From Vermamoeba vermiformis (taxonomy: Eukaryota; Tubulinea; Echinamoebida), in contig JBEWZL010000087.1 in NCBI GenBank assembly GCA_045837725.1, positions 1-64,000 of the forward strand: a stretch of DNA of 64,000 nt. Reading direction: 5' to 3'. Below, one piece after another: positions 35,507-51,287 of the stretch. The number at the start of each line of letters is the position of its first letter. Within the stretch, counting starts at the first letter, position 1. Under the pieces are notes generated by a model. That model was not told the DNA's origin. It saw only the letters and a program-made list of their open reading frames with translations, and made no database searches. A program made the translations under genes and the position numbers.

Positions 35507-38500
35507 TTATTTTCTCTCAGATTTGTTGCCAATGTCGTTCAAGATCTCCAAACCCATTGTTGGCAGTCCATAACAACAACTGCTCACGTCTTTGCCATTC
35601 GCTGCTTCTTCCAGTTGAAAGCCACGATGAAAGATTTTAACGAGTTTAATCTCATCGTCACTCAGTTTGTTTCGAAGGACATGATCTGCTTCTTCAAGCT
35701 CTTCGTGTGTCTTGAATGCTATCATCCCATGGCTCTGTGAAAACAATCGTGGAGTCGCATCACCTGTTTTCATCACATAGTCCATGTACATGCCTATAAT
35801 ATGAATTAGAAATAGTTAACATGGTTATGATGACAATGCCTACCTAAGGGGCCTTTGAAACGATCTGTGAGAGGTATATTGAGTGTGTACTGCAAGAAAT
35901 CTTGTACAAAGCGATGAGAATTGAATTCTCCAGAGTAATGACGTTCTGTGTTCCATTTTTGAATGAAAGCAATCATCTATGCAAGGTTAATACTGATAAA
36001 TCTACACTTCCAAACAATTACCTTTTGCACTATCTCTTCAGTAAAGTCAAACTTGACTGATTCAGCAGCATCAAAGAGCACTGCCACTGCAGCTCCAGGT
36101 CTCAATTCACCAATGTGCACAATGCCACTTTGATTCCACTCAACAATCTGACCAATTGATTAACAGGACTGAACAAGAATTGAAGATGCTAGTGTACGTA
36201 CTGTGTTGCCAACCTGAAGACCAGAGTGCACACCATCGACAATTGATTTGCCTCTGAAAGGACGAAGCAACTTGGCGACGTTTGTTGCAAGGCCTGCTGA
36301 TGCTGATGAGACAAATACTCGCACAGCAATTCTGGCATTCTGTTTTGTGGTTAGAATAGCAGCCTTTGGATGAATATGACAGGAGAATTATTAATAGTCG
36401 TCATCACTTACCTTGTCAGTCTTGAAGTTGAACAATTGTTGACGTAATTTGTCACTGTTGTAGCACTCTTCAAGTGCCTTGGTCCACTTGTTGTCAAACT
36501 TCCTCAACTCTGTGCATTTTTCTTCAAGCACCTTAATTCTGTCCTGATTAAGTTTGTCTACTGTTGGTGGCATATCAATGGGTTCAAATGTGTGCTCACT
36601 GATGCTCATTTCTTCAGTACTTGTTTCTTGATTTGTTTGTGACACTTCTTTGGCTCATATTTGTTGATGTGTCTTGCATTTGATCTCCATTGAAAACGTA
36701 TTCATATTCAATGCCAAGTGAATTAAGTGTTTCTCTTGCATATTCTGTGAATGCCTTGACAGGTTTGGGCTCAGTCTTGAAGCATAGATAGATATTTGGG
36801 ACAAAATGCTTTGGTACATCTTCAAGAGTCCATTCCATTAAGTACAAGGTGAATAACTCTGTGACTTGCTGTTGAAATGGTTTGCTGCAAATTACACCAC
36901 CAAGGACTACATTACGAAGGGTACCAATGGACATCAATAGCTTGGCTTTCATATTAAGTGCTGTGTAGTCAATGACTGTTGCTTGGTAACTTTTTGATTT
37001 TTGTGCAAAGTACAAATCTTCGCCAGTATTGTTTGATATTTTGGCAATGGACATTAAGATGTTATCTTGTTTTGCTTCATTTTCAACGACCAATATAACT
37101 TCACTAGCAGTCAGCAAGTACTCTTTCATCAACAGAAATCTGTCCATTCTGCCGTAGGGTAACAGCAGCACATGCCTTCTGATGGTCTCTAAACTTTGGC
37201 TGTAAAGTTCTTGATTGACCGAACTAACTTCTTTGGTGAATCCAATTGTGCTAAGGCTTGTTTTAGCCATTTGAATGTAGTCGTTGGTGTCAGGCACTAG
37301 AATGAAAATGTTGACGATGAGTGCTTGGTTTGATTGGATCTGTTGGCCAACATTTGGAATTGGCGGTGGCGAGGCTTGAAGGAACGCCGTTGTAAGGCTC
37401 ATCATTTCTTGAATATCGTTGGTATTGGTCGGGTAAAGTGCACTTGGTGAGTCTTCCTCGTTGTTATTATTATCACCCGGCGTGAGTTTAATTCGTTTGT
37501 TTGGCTTTGGTCCCGTTAAACTGCAGTAAACTACGTGTTTATCGCCGTTCGAAAATCGAAATTCAATTGCGCCACTTCTGTTCTTATGAAAGTCGATTTG
37601 ATAAAGATGATAATTAACGCCCTTATCATCGACGACTTGATTAGTTTCTTTCAATATGAATAACTCGGGATCGTCGATGATAATTTCAACGTTTTCAGTG
37701 GCCACGAACCAATAAATCGAGCGCGCATTGAGTTTGTTGCCTGGCGGCAGTGCTTTGGCTATTTCGGTGATTCTTTTTTTCCGTTGTTCGATCGTTGCGT
37801 GCCTTGTTCCGACGTCTTTGACTCGCGTGTAGCGTAGACGAAGTCTATAATATCGAATTAGTCTTTACTATTGCTTCGCTTTCTTAAAAGATCTGATTGA
37901 CATACGCTCCTGACCGAAACGTAGCGCTGTGCTGCACTTGGCTACTTTCGAAGGCGTCTTGCATTGTAGTTTGGCCCTCGGCATTTCTAGGTATTCGGTA
38001 AATATTTAATAGTACGCAAACGCGATTTGAAGTATTCTTACGAATAATTTATGACTTGTTGCTGTAAATCCGACGGATCCCTGAATTGAAATATTTTGAT
38101 TAATAAGTTAATGATGTATAATAATACGAATTATTTTATTTCGGCGAAAGCAGATAATCGCAACGAAAACGACATTTAATTCTTTGTGGATTTGAAAACT
38201 CACCAATATTGGACACCGTGCGCCGTCATCGTCTGTTGAATAATTTATTTTCCTTCGTGCTGTGAAGTAATTAATAAATAAATAGTCGATAAAAGATTTG
38301 ACAGATTTGGATTCGGCGCCAAAAAGCACCGGCTCGCTAGTTAGTTAGATTTTTCCTTACCTGCTCATGTACGTTATCGTCTATTTGAAAATAAATAGAA
38401 TATTCAGTTTCGCACACAAAAAAAGCCGTCACAAGCAATTTTCATTCGTTGATTTATTCCTGCAACAATTTTAGCGTAAGCTTCCTAATAAGCGATATAC

Positions 38501-38881
38501 TATACAAATATAATTTACATTTCGGGTACTATACAAGCCACGTCAGGGTTGTTTTCATTGTAACAGAGTTGCCGCAAGAGATCCCACGTAAAGCGTTGAC
38601 TTTCATAGTTCCGAAGGATAGCGTCGCTGTATTAATATAAAGAGCAGCAAAAGCGTATTGTAAGCCACGCAAGGACGAGCTTCAACAGGAATAAAAATAC
38701 GGCGCTGCCCATTCTCTTCTTCGAAGATCGATTATAATATGAAAGATCGAATTAGATTTAAATCAATTAAAATTAACTTCGTGGTTAAAACTACTTACCC
38801 TAAGTTCTCATCTTGTTGAATGACGTACGTAATCGCATTGACGGTAGATTGCAAAATTTCATCGACCCGGATTTGTTCCAT
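35507..38881 (-). pseudogene. Unknown tandem family, copy 5 (internal deletion and frame break)
   Basis: The fifth copy of the family: exons include 37844 to about 36650, then 36645-36391, and 3' exons down to the stop at 35507 (reading ILNDIGNKSERK). A possible first exon is 38881-38799 (MEQIRVDEILQSTV), with short exons 38080-38042 and 37986-37906 between; the join from the first exon is unproven. The N-terminal and middle modules are present (IYWFVATENVEIII, IFILVPDTNDYIQMAK, NIYLCFKTEPKPV). About 75 residues that follow in other copies (xxVLVYxxCPxYxxWY to the KEQM region) are absent, and a one-base shift near 36645-36660 breaks the frame. The C-terminal HSGLQ and FNSHRFV motifs are kept. 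I infer a decaying copy, unless the break is an assembly error. Confidence 0.55.
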
Positions 38882-40054
38882 CTTGCGTTTTTACGATGCA
38901 ATTAGCTGCTTATTGAACGCGCTTTTCGTTTTAAATAATTTTGCATTTTAAATGGCTATTTATAGTTGGCCAATCCTCCCAGGTTTCCGATCAGAAAATC
39001 AGAAAATTGACACGCGTGTCTCGAAGGTTCGCTGACGCAAATTACTTAAATCCGTATCTTTTGGTATACTCGTATATATTTGGGGTGATACTCCAAGAGA
39101 TTTTGTGAGGTAAATTTTGGATTTGTTCGTATTTTTGGAACGTGAAATTGTGTTCTTGAAAAGACTGACACTTGCATCGATACTGCGCTTCAATATGACT
39201 ATTAATGATGCTCGTCAATTGCATGTTATTAATCGACTGATAATACTGCGGTCACGTTTTTGGCGGTGTAAAGCAAGCTTGGCTGATCCTCGCTTGAATA
39301 AACTGGAATTCCACCGTAATCGGCTTCAATAAGAGTCACGAATAATGAACGACATGCGTATATGAACAATGTACCTGACTCCATTATGCGCGAGGGTGTT
39401 TTTGTGAATTGTTTGCGTCGATCTTACGCAAAAAGAGGATTCATCCTATTGAAATATTACCACTTAGTAACGTGCCTTGTGGTTGTGGTTATCTAATGTA
39501 TGGTGGTAGTATCAATAACCGAAAAGAATAACGCGTTTTTACCTCACCCGCTAGTCAGACTGCAATCTGGCGAACTAAAACTAGCGATCCGACCAGCTAG
39601 AAATCCATGATACATATCGAACATTCCTCGTCCCGAGAGCCATAGATAACGTACAATCTTTAAAATCATTTCATGCAGTCGGTTAATGTCTCATGTTTAG
39701 CGAGAAGCATTCGGTTCGTTCGACACTTTAATTCCAAACCCTAACCCTAGGGTGTCACCTCGGAAATATCGACGCTGTCAGTCCAACAATAGTGCGCATA
39801 GTACTGCGCGTGTTTGTAGGCGCTCGAAATTTTGTAAAGGATCTGCTACATCTAGTCTACTTGACTGTCTCAGCACACAGCATACTCTTCGTATCTACGC
39901 AAGAAGCACGAAAGTAAAGCTGATCGTCGAGACCAGGAATAGACATCGCCAGATTTGTACTACCACGTCCAATAGCACCGATAATGGAAAGGTACTTATC
40001 GTCAACTTTAGCGACTGAGGAAAAGAAATCTACTAACCGGACTTGTGCCGTCAT
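38882..40054. repeat. Non-coding spacer with second copy of the duplicated 5' flank
   Basis: About 38989-39332 repeats the segment at 34450-34803. A short interstitial telomere-like stretch, CCCTAACCCTAGGG, is at about 39738-39751. Other open frames here have no recognisable features. Confidence 0.5.
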
Positions 40055-41806
40055 TTATTGAGTAGTTTTCCTTCGTTTTGTCAATTGCTCGTCATCAGAA
40101 GATTCACTATCGCTCGCTGTTCGTTCATCTAATTTCCTTTTTTGGTTGGTCGCTCGTTGATCCGCAGAAAATTGTTGATTAGGAAACACCTCGTTGATTT
40201 CTTTATCGTTCCTATCATCGATGACGTCAAAATGTGGTGTTATAATGTAAAAACCATTGTTATTGAAGACGATGATTTTTCCATCGACCATTAATGCCTC
40301 TGAGACCTTCGTTTTGACCATGCCAACAATTTTGTTCTTCGAAAGTGAATAAAATATGCAGCAAGGCCAGAATTGGTAGTTGATATAGAACGATATTTCT
40401 ACAGCCAAAATATCTGGAGTTAGCCATATCGTACTGCCGATAAGTTGTCGTTTATTTGGCCCACATCCGCCAAGGTACCAGCTTGGAGGCCCAAGATCTT
40501 CGACGAAATCTCCTTTTTCAAATTTATAAACGCTTATCTCACTAGCTACATAGAAAAGCGAATTAAAACTCGTTTCATTAACAAATAAAATATTATTTTT
40601 ATAGCTTACCTCGAGCAAATTTGTAATAAAAGGCGCCGCAACAAACTTCGAATGCTTCATCTCCACTAAATTCTACATATCTATTCAAATTAACGTCTTC
40701 ACAACGAAACAAACGAGTTTTTGTAACGAGATCGAACACATCCAGAATTGACACTCCAAAACAATTGTATTGAACGTGTAATAACTGTCCATAGTCATTT
40801 TCAAGCAAAAATACAACACGAACGATGCAGCCACAATAATCTAGCTGTTCCTTAATAAGAAGGATTGGTTCGGTTTCGGATGCGCAGTCAATCCGCCGGA
40901 TCTCAAGAAATTTCCGCTCTTCTGCTTCTACGCATACTTCGTATAAGTACGGTTGTATTAATGACTGTATTAACTTCGATTGTTGCCTGCATTGATAGCT
41001 GCGTTGAATTTTTTTCGTTTTCAGTGAATACCATCGAAGTTGATTTTGATGCAAATAAACAATACAATCATCTATAATAATCAATATATTTAAACCATAC
41101 CATATTATACGTACTAGCTAGTATCGGATAGACTCGGTCATTTTCCTGGTCAAAAGTGGATTCGTACTCCAGATCAAACGAGTTATTTACAAGCGAATAG
41201 ACTTTAAAGCTTCTATCCCGTACACAAACTACTTTACGACCTAATAGTTAATATCAGTACCTATTTAAGTAAAAATAAAGGACTTACCAGGCACATCCAA
41301 CCATAAATAGTTGACGGTCAGATCTATTTTCGCCAAAATGACTTTCTTTGTAACGTCAAACAAGAACACTGAACCAATTTTGTATATTAATAATATATCG
41401 GCGGTCCATGGAAGCCTCATTTGATCTTTAGACATGAAAACTTCAAGACGCACTGAGACGTCCACAGTTTCGGGCTCTGTATTTTTAGGCAAATAAATAT
41501 AGGTTATATTTTTGCCGGTATCAATAGTTCTAAATCGGGCAAAGCGATAGAGTTGCTGGTCCAGGTCTTCGTCCAGAATTTTTTGAAAATTAAATGGAAA
41601 TGTTGACTCGATTCTTCTGCGCCAATAACTATCAGATTTTGATAGTAATAATTTTAGGAATTTTTTGGAGCAAAGGCGAAGGGTAATAAGGTCTCTGACG
41701 GGAAGCCAAGAACAGATTTCAAATAATATTTCTGTTGGTCTGTAAGTGAGTCAATATTTAAATAGCAATTCAATTATAATAATATTATTACATACAGATT
41801 GTCCAT
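40055..41806 (-). CDS. F-box protein
   Basis: Exons (minus): 41806-41796, 41739-41288, 41240-41115, 41071-40610, 40545-40055; 513 aa, in frame. The first ~50 residues are a clear F-box: LPTEILFEICSWLPVRDLI, then LRLCSKKFLKLL. Family role: F-box proteins link a substrate to Skp1-Cullin E3 ubiquitin ligases. The rest has alternating strand-like segments (ILLIYKIGSVFLFDV, LNRYVEFSGDEAFEV, ISFYINYQFWPCCIF), which could be an irregular beta-propeller used for substrate binding. The C-terminus is acidic and basic by turns (DSESSDDEQLTKRRK), possibly a nuclear signal. Substrate unknown. The tiny 11-nt first exon is supported by phase and by the F-box start. Confidence 0.82.
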
Positions 41807-42061
41807 TCATGTGGATGTGATTGGCTTCCTGTGAAACGAAAAATTTAAATTCAGCCGAAACACGTTTTATTGCTTTTTATGATGTCGGTAGAAACCTTGA
41901 CAGCACTTCGCCTGCAGCAAGACGTTTAACTACCACTCTTTACTAATTGAACGGCATTAGATATTTATTACGAAACCGAAATATTGTCAGCGTACCAGCA
42001 AGCTGACCCAAAAAGTAACAAACGGCGATTATTTTTACAAAGACTAAAATTGCCATAGTTT

Positions 42062-43749
42062 TTACAACGCAAGAAGAGCAATTGCTGATAGTACTAGAGT
42101 TGCCAAGTAAGCGACCAAGCTCGATCGATCCGCTCCTGGACCACTAACTTGTCCAGTTTTTTGAGGAGAAGCTACTGGCTCTGGTATTGGCGGTGGTGGT
42201 GGAGGGCACGCGAAAGTTGTCGTGCAATTACCTACTTCAAATCCTAATCGTTCAAACTTGACATCTACGATCGCTGTGCCGTTCAAGATCTCAAATTGTT
42301 TGACCGTTGCGAATGGTTCTCCACAACCATCATCAATATAGCTATACGCATCAGTAGGCACCACAAAATCTGCTTCATTGCACGATGTTACGGAGACGTT
42401 CTTGTGGCACGTAAAGTTGAGTTTGTTGGGGAAACACAACGGGTAGCTGTAGAGCAGGTACTTGGTGGTGACAGAATAAGTATTCGACACTATACCCGTA
42501 ATTATAATATCATTTTTAGTCCTCGTCAAGTCCTTCAATTGCACTGCCTCGCCGGTGCCATCATCGTCAACAATAGAAATTCGTCCGCCCATTTGCCACT
42601 GGCCAGCCTTATCGCGGTACATCATAACAACACTACCGCCGTATGTCCAATCAGTTTCGTTGTAGTTAAAAGGATAATTCGGGGCCATTAAGAAAGCCAT
42701 GTCTTGGTTGATCCAGACCGCCGAAGACACCCAACTAGTGTATATGTTCGTGTACTCGTTGTCAAGACCCACATCTTCTGAATTGAATTTTTTAACGACG
42801 TGCCATGTCTGATTATTTTTTTGATATTCCGCAATGTAAATAGTTCCGCTAGACCACTTAGCTCGTGAGCCACCGAGATAAATTACCGTGTTATTACCGT
42901 TAAAATGCACAGCAGATTCTAATACGTATTTTTCATAGCTTTCATAGTCATCTCCACCAAAGAACGCGCTTACTCCCCATTCCTCGTTCGCTTGCTTTGA
43001 AAACAACGGCCCATTCTCGCCCGTGTATGATGCTATATTGCTAGTAACGGGGTCAAAAGATGTGCTAGTTAACTGCAGTCGTATTGTAGAAGTCGAATGT
43101 GTCAATTGCTTGAGAGTAGGTTTGGTTCCAAGATCCACCATCGTAATTCCATTCGACCATTGTAGTAACGAAGTTGCTCCAAATAAAGGTCATCAAGGTA
43201 TTCTCGCTAATAAATTTCGCGTACCTACAGTACGTTATATCGGTATCTGGATCGTCAAGTCGTGTGGTCAAGATCAGATTAGATTCGTTGCCGAAAGAAT
43301 AAAAAGAGTAAAAACTGGATGTTGGACTGGTACTATTATAACCAGCCACAAAGACCCACTTTCCATTAGTTGCGGCACACCTGTAGTTGTAGGGGCAAAC
43401 CTGAAGTTCAGGCAACAAAAGCATTTCGTACGCGCCATCTACTTTCTTCTTGTACAACGGCGTCGACTTTCCCCCGCCAAGTACGGTTTGACGACAACTA
43501 GATATAATATAATCATCGTATTGTCCTCCAGATGGTGGTTGAATCCCCAAGCCGGTTTCATCCGGGCCAAAAACTAATTTTGGGCTGGTTACCTGCAATA
43601 AATTTTAAATTAATTAACTGCTATATATTAATATTACCCGTAAATAATAATAATTATTAATATTACAATTAAATTACCTGAAAGGCACCACAACTAAGGG
43701 CAAGTAGCAACAGAAAAACGAACGTAAGCAACGCGATCTTCATCTTCAT
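42062..43749 (-). CDS. Secreted GPI-anchor-type ectoprotein, frame broken once
   Basis: Exons (minus): 43749-43678 and 43592-42062. The start MKMKIALLTFVFLLLLALSC is a signal peptide. The body has many N-glycosylation sequons and repeated strand-like blocks, which suggests a beta-propeller-like fold, although no named family is recognised. The C-terminus has a Pro-rich stalk (CPPPPPPIPEPVAS) and a hydrophobic tail after GADRSS, typical of a GPI-anchor signal. The frame breaks at about 43065-43080, where one reading stops at TAG and the +1 frame carries on in register. It is head to head with the gene at 43870, which has similar general features and is probably a distant paralogue. Likely at the cell surface. 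Confidence 0.65.
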
Positions 43750-43869
43750 CCTAGTCAGTCTGTGGTGTTGCTTAACGGCAAGTGGTTGGAAGATACGGTA
43801 CCGAGTCTTTTTGCACCTGCTATTTTTACCGCTATTTTTAGAGATCCCAAAAACACGCCAATCCTTGAA

Positions 43870-45077
43870 ATGAAGACCACGGTAGCGTGTATAATTTTCT
43901 GCCTCTGTTCTTTGTCTGCGGCATTGCAGGTATTATTTATATAATTCTAACGACGATCTAACTTATTTTTAGACGGTTTACGTTGGCGGTTTCATTTACC
44001 CACCTGCAGCCACTTATAATTATCAAGGATCTGCGAAACATTATATGCTTTATGACGGCTTTGCACAATCCAATTATTTAATGCATTCAATGGCGAATGG
44101 CAAGGGCATCCAATTAAAATTTGCCGATGAGGCACGAAAGACTTTTACAGGCACCTTGCTGCTTAAAAATAGCGATGGAACATATCGAGGTGTTGACTTA
44201 CCATTTAATTGCAGCAAAAATAATTACGCTACCTCAGCAACGTACGGCGGACAAGTTTTTGTTTGTGGAAGCCAGATCTTCTCTCTGGGGCCTGATGGTT
44301 CAATTCAAAACCTGCAAACTCTATCTAATGATGTTAAACTTATCGTATTTGCTAATAGCAGCGTATTTATGGAAACCTATTTGGGCAGTCTCAACGTCTG
44401 GTCAAACATACCAGAGAATCCAACCTGGACGGTAGTGGGTGGCACTAGTTGTTATATCAATTTGCAGTATCCTCAAATTTACACCAATCACGCGATTGTA
44501 CCTTACGTCGATGGAAAGTCCGCGCAATTATTTAGACGAACCGATTTTGCTTGGGATCAGCTGGAAATTGATGACTTTAAATTTTACCGGCGATTCTGCC
44601 AGAGATCCAGCGGTGTTATGGGACGGTGCAGATACTATTATTTCAGGATGGAGACCGGAGGATGTTGGCGTTAACACCGTCCGAGGCCAGATCAAGATCT
44701 TCAGAAAGGTGGGCGGATCTTGGTCACTCAACAAAACCATCACGAGCACTGACTTGGGTCTCGCGCCTCCAGGTGGATTGGGCGTGCGACTGTTGCTCAT
44801 TGACGCGAACACGGTGCTCGTACACGCAGTTGAAGGCTACAACAGGACACGTGCTATGACAGGTGGCGCTTCATTCGCGCTGGAAAAAATCAACAATGAT
44901 TGGGTCGTAACGACAAAATTCGTGCAACAAAATCCCAACGATGCGTACTTGCTTGGTGCAATGAGCTACGACAAGTCTGACAGACGACTGTACTTTACTG
45001 CCTGCCGTACAGTTTTTGAAGGACGTTTGTCTGGTCGCGAGTGTGGCATCAAATACGCTGTGTGGAATCGAACTTAA
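43870..45077 (+). CDS. Secreted beta-rich protein, frame broken once
   Basis: Exons 43870-43929 and 43973-45077. It starts with a signal peptide (MKTTVACIIFCLCSLSAALQ). The mature part is rich in strand-like and Gly/Asn/Thr turns (SLGPDGSIQNLQT, ADTIISGWRPEDVG, LLLIDANTVLVHAVEG). There are several Cys and N-glycosylation sites. The frame changes by +1 around 44575-44592 at a TTTAAATTTT run; both halves together give about 385 residues. Unlike its head-to-head neighbour, it has no GPI-type tail, so it may be released. No known family was recognised. Confidence 0.6.
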
Positions 45078-45369
45078 GAAAATAAAATTTTTGCAGCCTT
45101 AATCCACAGAAAATTATTGTAATAAGCGAATAAACTCGTGTAACTTACACCTTGCTTGATCCACTCCTTTGTCTTTCCATCGAAACCTTCATCTTCTTAG
45201 AGAAAATGGATGGTCTATCTTTCGACAATAGTTATTAATCTTAAGATACTTAATTTAGATCGTTTGAGTTTTTATCTGCAAGATCGAACAAAAATGGATC
45301 AAAGGTTGTTTTTTCAACTTTAATCTTTCTTGAGCACAATGATAGGAGCACATATTTACATAGGCATTA
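45078..45369. other. Convergent intergenic gap
   Basis: Spacer between the secreted protein gene (plus) and the zinc-ribbon gene (minus). AATAAAA-type signals follow the stop at 45077. Nothing else was recognised. Confidence 0.35.
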
Positions 45370-45591
45370 TTAAGGCATGTTGAGGCCACAAACAGAGCAT
45401 TGGTGCGCCGTGGTAACAGCAGCAACGTGATCGGCTTGCGAGCAATTTGGTTTTGTGCTGTAGAAGCCATCATTGACCCTCGTTTGCTGCTTGCACTTAC
45501 TGCATTTATGTTGCATGGTTACACCATCGACTGGATCGACCTGTGCGCAGTGCGGGCACTTCACATCCCAGTTTCCGATCAGACTGGCCAT
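45370..45591 (-). CDS. Small Cys-rich (zinc-ribbon-like) protein
   Basis: A 73-aa single-exon frame, MASLIGNWDVKCPHCAQ to GLNMP. It has two CxxC knuckles early (CPHC and CSKC) and a later Cys plus CSVC, with His nearby (DHVAAVTTAHQCSVC), so it likely binds one or two zinc ions. No signal peptide. Function cannot be assigned; such small proteins may bind nucleic acid or another protein. The gene is supported by the regular Cys spacing, not by any named family. Confidence 0.5.
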   Translation of the reverse strand: MASLIGNWDVKCPHCAQVDPVDGVTMQHKCSKCKQQTRVNDGFYSTKPNCSQADHVAAVTTAHQCSVCGLNMP

Positions 45592-48142
<2,551 letters not shown>

Positions 48143-48224
48143 ATAATAAGAATAAAGGCCCACAATAACAGTAAAAGATTACTATTTTATTTCAATAAAT
48201 CATTATAAATTAAAAACGCGTTTT

Positions 48225-51200
48225 TTAAAACAATAGAGGCATCGCTAACAAACTGGCGTACAAAAAGCTCAACTTGCCCGCAGAAGATATTTGGGCCTTA
48301 GGCGCGTTGCCAGAGCCAGGAGTATTTGTGACACGCCTGGAGCAGACGCTGGCGCAACTGGCGGTGCGGGAACTGAATATATCAAGCGTTATTATTGTTT
48401 TAATATTACGAACAGTTGATGTCACTTACGTCTCATAACACCAATCATATCAACGGGAATTTCTTTGAAGGCCTGTTTGAATGCATCTGACGTGCATTTA
48501 TCAATAGCGCCTGCTTTCAGAGTGAAGTTCAACGAATACGCATCCACAAAGTCAGAAAGTGACAGCGAACAGTCGTCTGAGAACGTGAGGTAAGGCGACA
48601 CCGATTGTTGCGTGCACAAGAAATATTCATTCGTAGCGTTCATTATAATATTGGTGCCGAGTTTGTTGCCAGCAGGAGCGGGAGGATCATTCTGCGTAAT
48701 CATTGCGCATTAGTATAGTCATAATAACTCCAATTAATTCAATTTCGTACAGAGTAAATTGAGGCTAATTCGGGGAATGCAGTGGCCCAGACTTCAGAAT
48801 TGATCGGTACTTCTTCAAGTGTCGCGTACAAACTCGCATTGTTCATTGGACCACAAGCACCAGTACCACGCGAATCTGTGTAATGAAATATTAACACCTA
48901 ATAGACACTATTCACCGCCGGGAGAACTATAAAAATCCCAGAAAAGTCGAGAGAAAATTCAATTTAAAATGCATTTCAACGTACCAATCCAAACTGCGTA
49001 CAACGCTTCAATGATAATGTTATTGTGCACTAAATTGTCGCGGCCACCGCCAATCTTGATAGCCTAAAATATTATTATATTTAATCATATGCTAGTATAT
49101 AAATATTAACTCTAACAACACTTACAGTAGTGACGTTGTAAAAGATATTGCCGAAAATCTCAGCAGAGCTGCATTGATCGTCCATATACACACCGACTGC
49201 TCCTTCGCCTTTATATCCCGTAATATCACTATGAATTGATGGTGATTAATATAGACGTACCTATCTACCGCTTATACTTACTAGAACAAATTGTGTTTGA
49301 TCACCGTGCCTCTGTAGGTCCAATCTCTTACTGAGTAAATTGCACCGACATCCTGAGTCTCTTTGCAAACCTATGGAAGTATAAGAAATTAGTCTTATTA
49401 TTTTAAAATGCTCCGAAGAATCATTAGATTGATTGCTGTATTGATTTTGATTCAAAAAAAAAAATGATACGTACATCATGAATGACGTTGTACTGGAAGG
49501 TATGATAATTGCCGAACCACCACAACGCATTATGAGGACCGTTGTACATCTCGTTGTGTTCAATAGTCACTCCAACGCCATCGACTTTGAACGCTGGATT
49601 GTACGTCTTGCACCACCGACTGAAATTTCGCACCACGTTGTTGCGAGCAGTAATATCTGATCATTATAGCTTATTTTAGTACCTTATATTGTATTAAGTT
49701 ATATTAGTGACTTACTGGCTTTAGTAAGTGAAGCACGCTCACCACCAGAAAGGGAAACTGCCGTTTCACCGGAGTTTTCAACGAGGCATCTCTCGATCAA
49801 AATATTGCTTGAATCGGTGATAGTAATGCTATTAGTGCCAGTATTGCGAACAGTAAGACCATTCAAAGTCACCTAAGACATCGTTAGTTTTTTGTTTTGG
49901 ATGTACGGATCGACTTTTTGTCAGTACTTACATCGCTAATAGAGGTACCATAAACACCCTTCAATATCAAAATTGTTAATAAATATAAGGGTTCGTCGAT
50001 TTTGCATTACCTCTTTTCTGCTAGCTTCAATGGTAAGCCCTTCGAAATTAATGTACGAAGCTTGATCCATTTTGATAACGTAATCCAAGACCGATACGAC
50101 AACGTCTGCTTGCTCAAAGTCGCCAGTAGGAGGCCAGAAATATATTTTAGAGTTATTTCGGTCAATGTAGTACTCGCCAGGCGCATCCAGCTCACTCAAG
50201 AAATTCAGCAAGTAGAAACGCGAGCCTTTTGTAATGCCAAAGACAGGTGTGTAACCAAGCGTTGCACTAACCTGATCAACTTGGCCCTGAATACCACTCA
50301 AAGAAGTGTACCTATTGAAATATTTAACAAAATGTTGAATTTCCTAATTAGGAAGTGCCAGCAGCACGCACTCATCAGCCCACTGGAACTGCCAGTAACC
50401 GAAAGCATGGGGGTCAGGCTCTTGTTGCCATTGTGCCAAGTTATTATCAGCGGGTACGAAAGTAATAGTTAAATCAGTTAGATCTGAAATAGTCATAAAA
50501 TCCTGAAACACATCCGTTAGTCAGATCGCATCTCGTGTGAGTCGAGTTACTTACGGTATTAGGATAACGAGCCAAGGTCATAGGTTCATTTTTAAAGAAA
50601 AGCTCCATAGCTGCATAGCCTCCAGGCACAAATAAACCGCGGCGTACAATGGTACCCATATCAAGCGATCCAAGGCTGGCGACTTTAACCTACGAATAAC
50701 GAAGTGCATGAATTAGATACTGCTTGATAATATTCTTAGTCTAGACCTTACGTTCGTTTTGGCGTTCGTTTTTAACCGATCGAGAATTGCTTGATCAGTT
50801 ACGGAAGTCCAACCACCAATAGTAGTGCCTCCAATAATTAACACTTCCTCGCCCTGATAGGCTCTATATTATAGTAAAGTTAGTAATGAATTAAAAGCCT
50901 TTTAGCCCTCTGTTGTACCTGTAAGTAATCGGAGATCCTTCCATTCCTGAATCTTGCGAACCGAAGGTTAAAGCCTCGGTCAAAGAATATTTTCCACCTC
51001 TAATCTCGACAAAGATGCCTATTTTAAATATTAGTACGAGATTCATTATCGAATTCAATTATTCGAAAATTTTTGTACTGGATCAACTTACTATCTCCAC
51101 TGTTCTTCGTCAAAGTTCTAATATAATCTCTTGCTTTACCAATAGTTTTATAAGGGTTTTCTAGCGATCCGTCGCCTGCAGTATCAGAGCCATTTCCATC

Positions 51201-51287
51201 GGAAACGAAGACGGAGATCGTGGTGGCAACCGCCAAGTTGATAGCAGCCACAACTAAAATTGCCCACAATAACGTTTTAGTACTCAT
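48225..51287 (-). CDS. Right-handed beta-helix surface protein with GPI-type tail
   Basis: A multi-exon gene; first exon 51287 down to about 51091, last exon 48372-48225. The N-terminus has one hydrophobic segment (LLWAILVVAAINLAVATTIS) that may be a signal anchor or signal peptide, followed by DGNGSDTAGDGSLENPYKTI, the usual start of parallel beta-helix/pectate-lyase-like proteins. Repeated coils such as GVTIEHNEMYNGPHNALWWF and INFEGLTIEAS fit the helix. A Cys-bearing domain (exon ending at 48430) leads to a Pro/Ala stalk (PAPPVAPASAPG) and a hydrophobic end (LSFLYASLLAMPLLF), a GPI-type signal. The last exon needs a one-base shift between the stalk and the tail (about 48315-48335). It probably binds or cuts a polysaccharide at the surface. 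Confidence 0.7.

Noticed and set aside
43070-43110. A short intron to explain the break in the surface protein gene
   Set aside because: GTTAAC...TTACTAG removal leaves the wrong phase; a one-base indel fits better.
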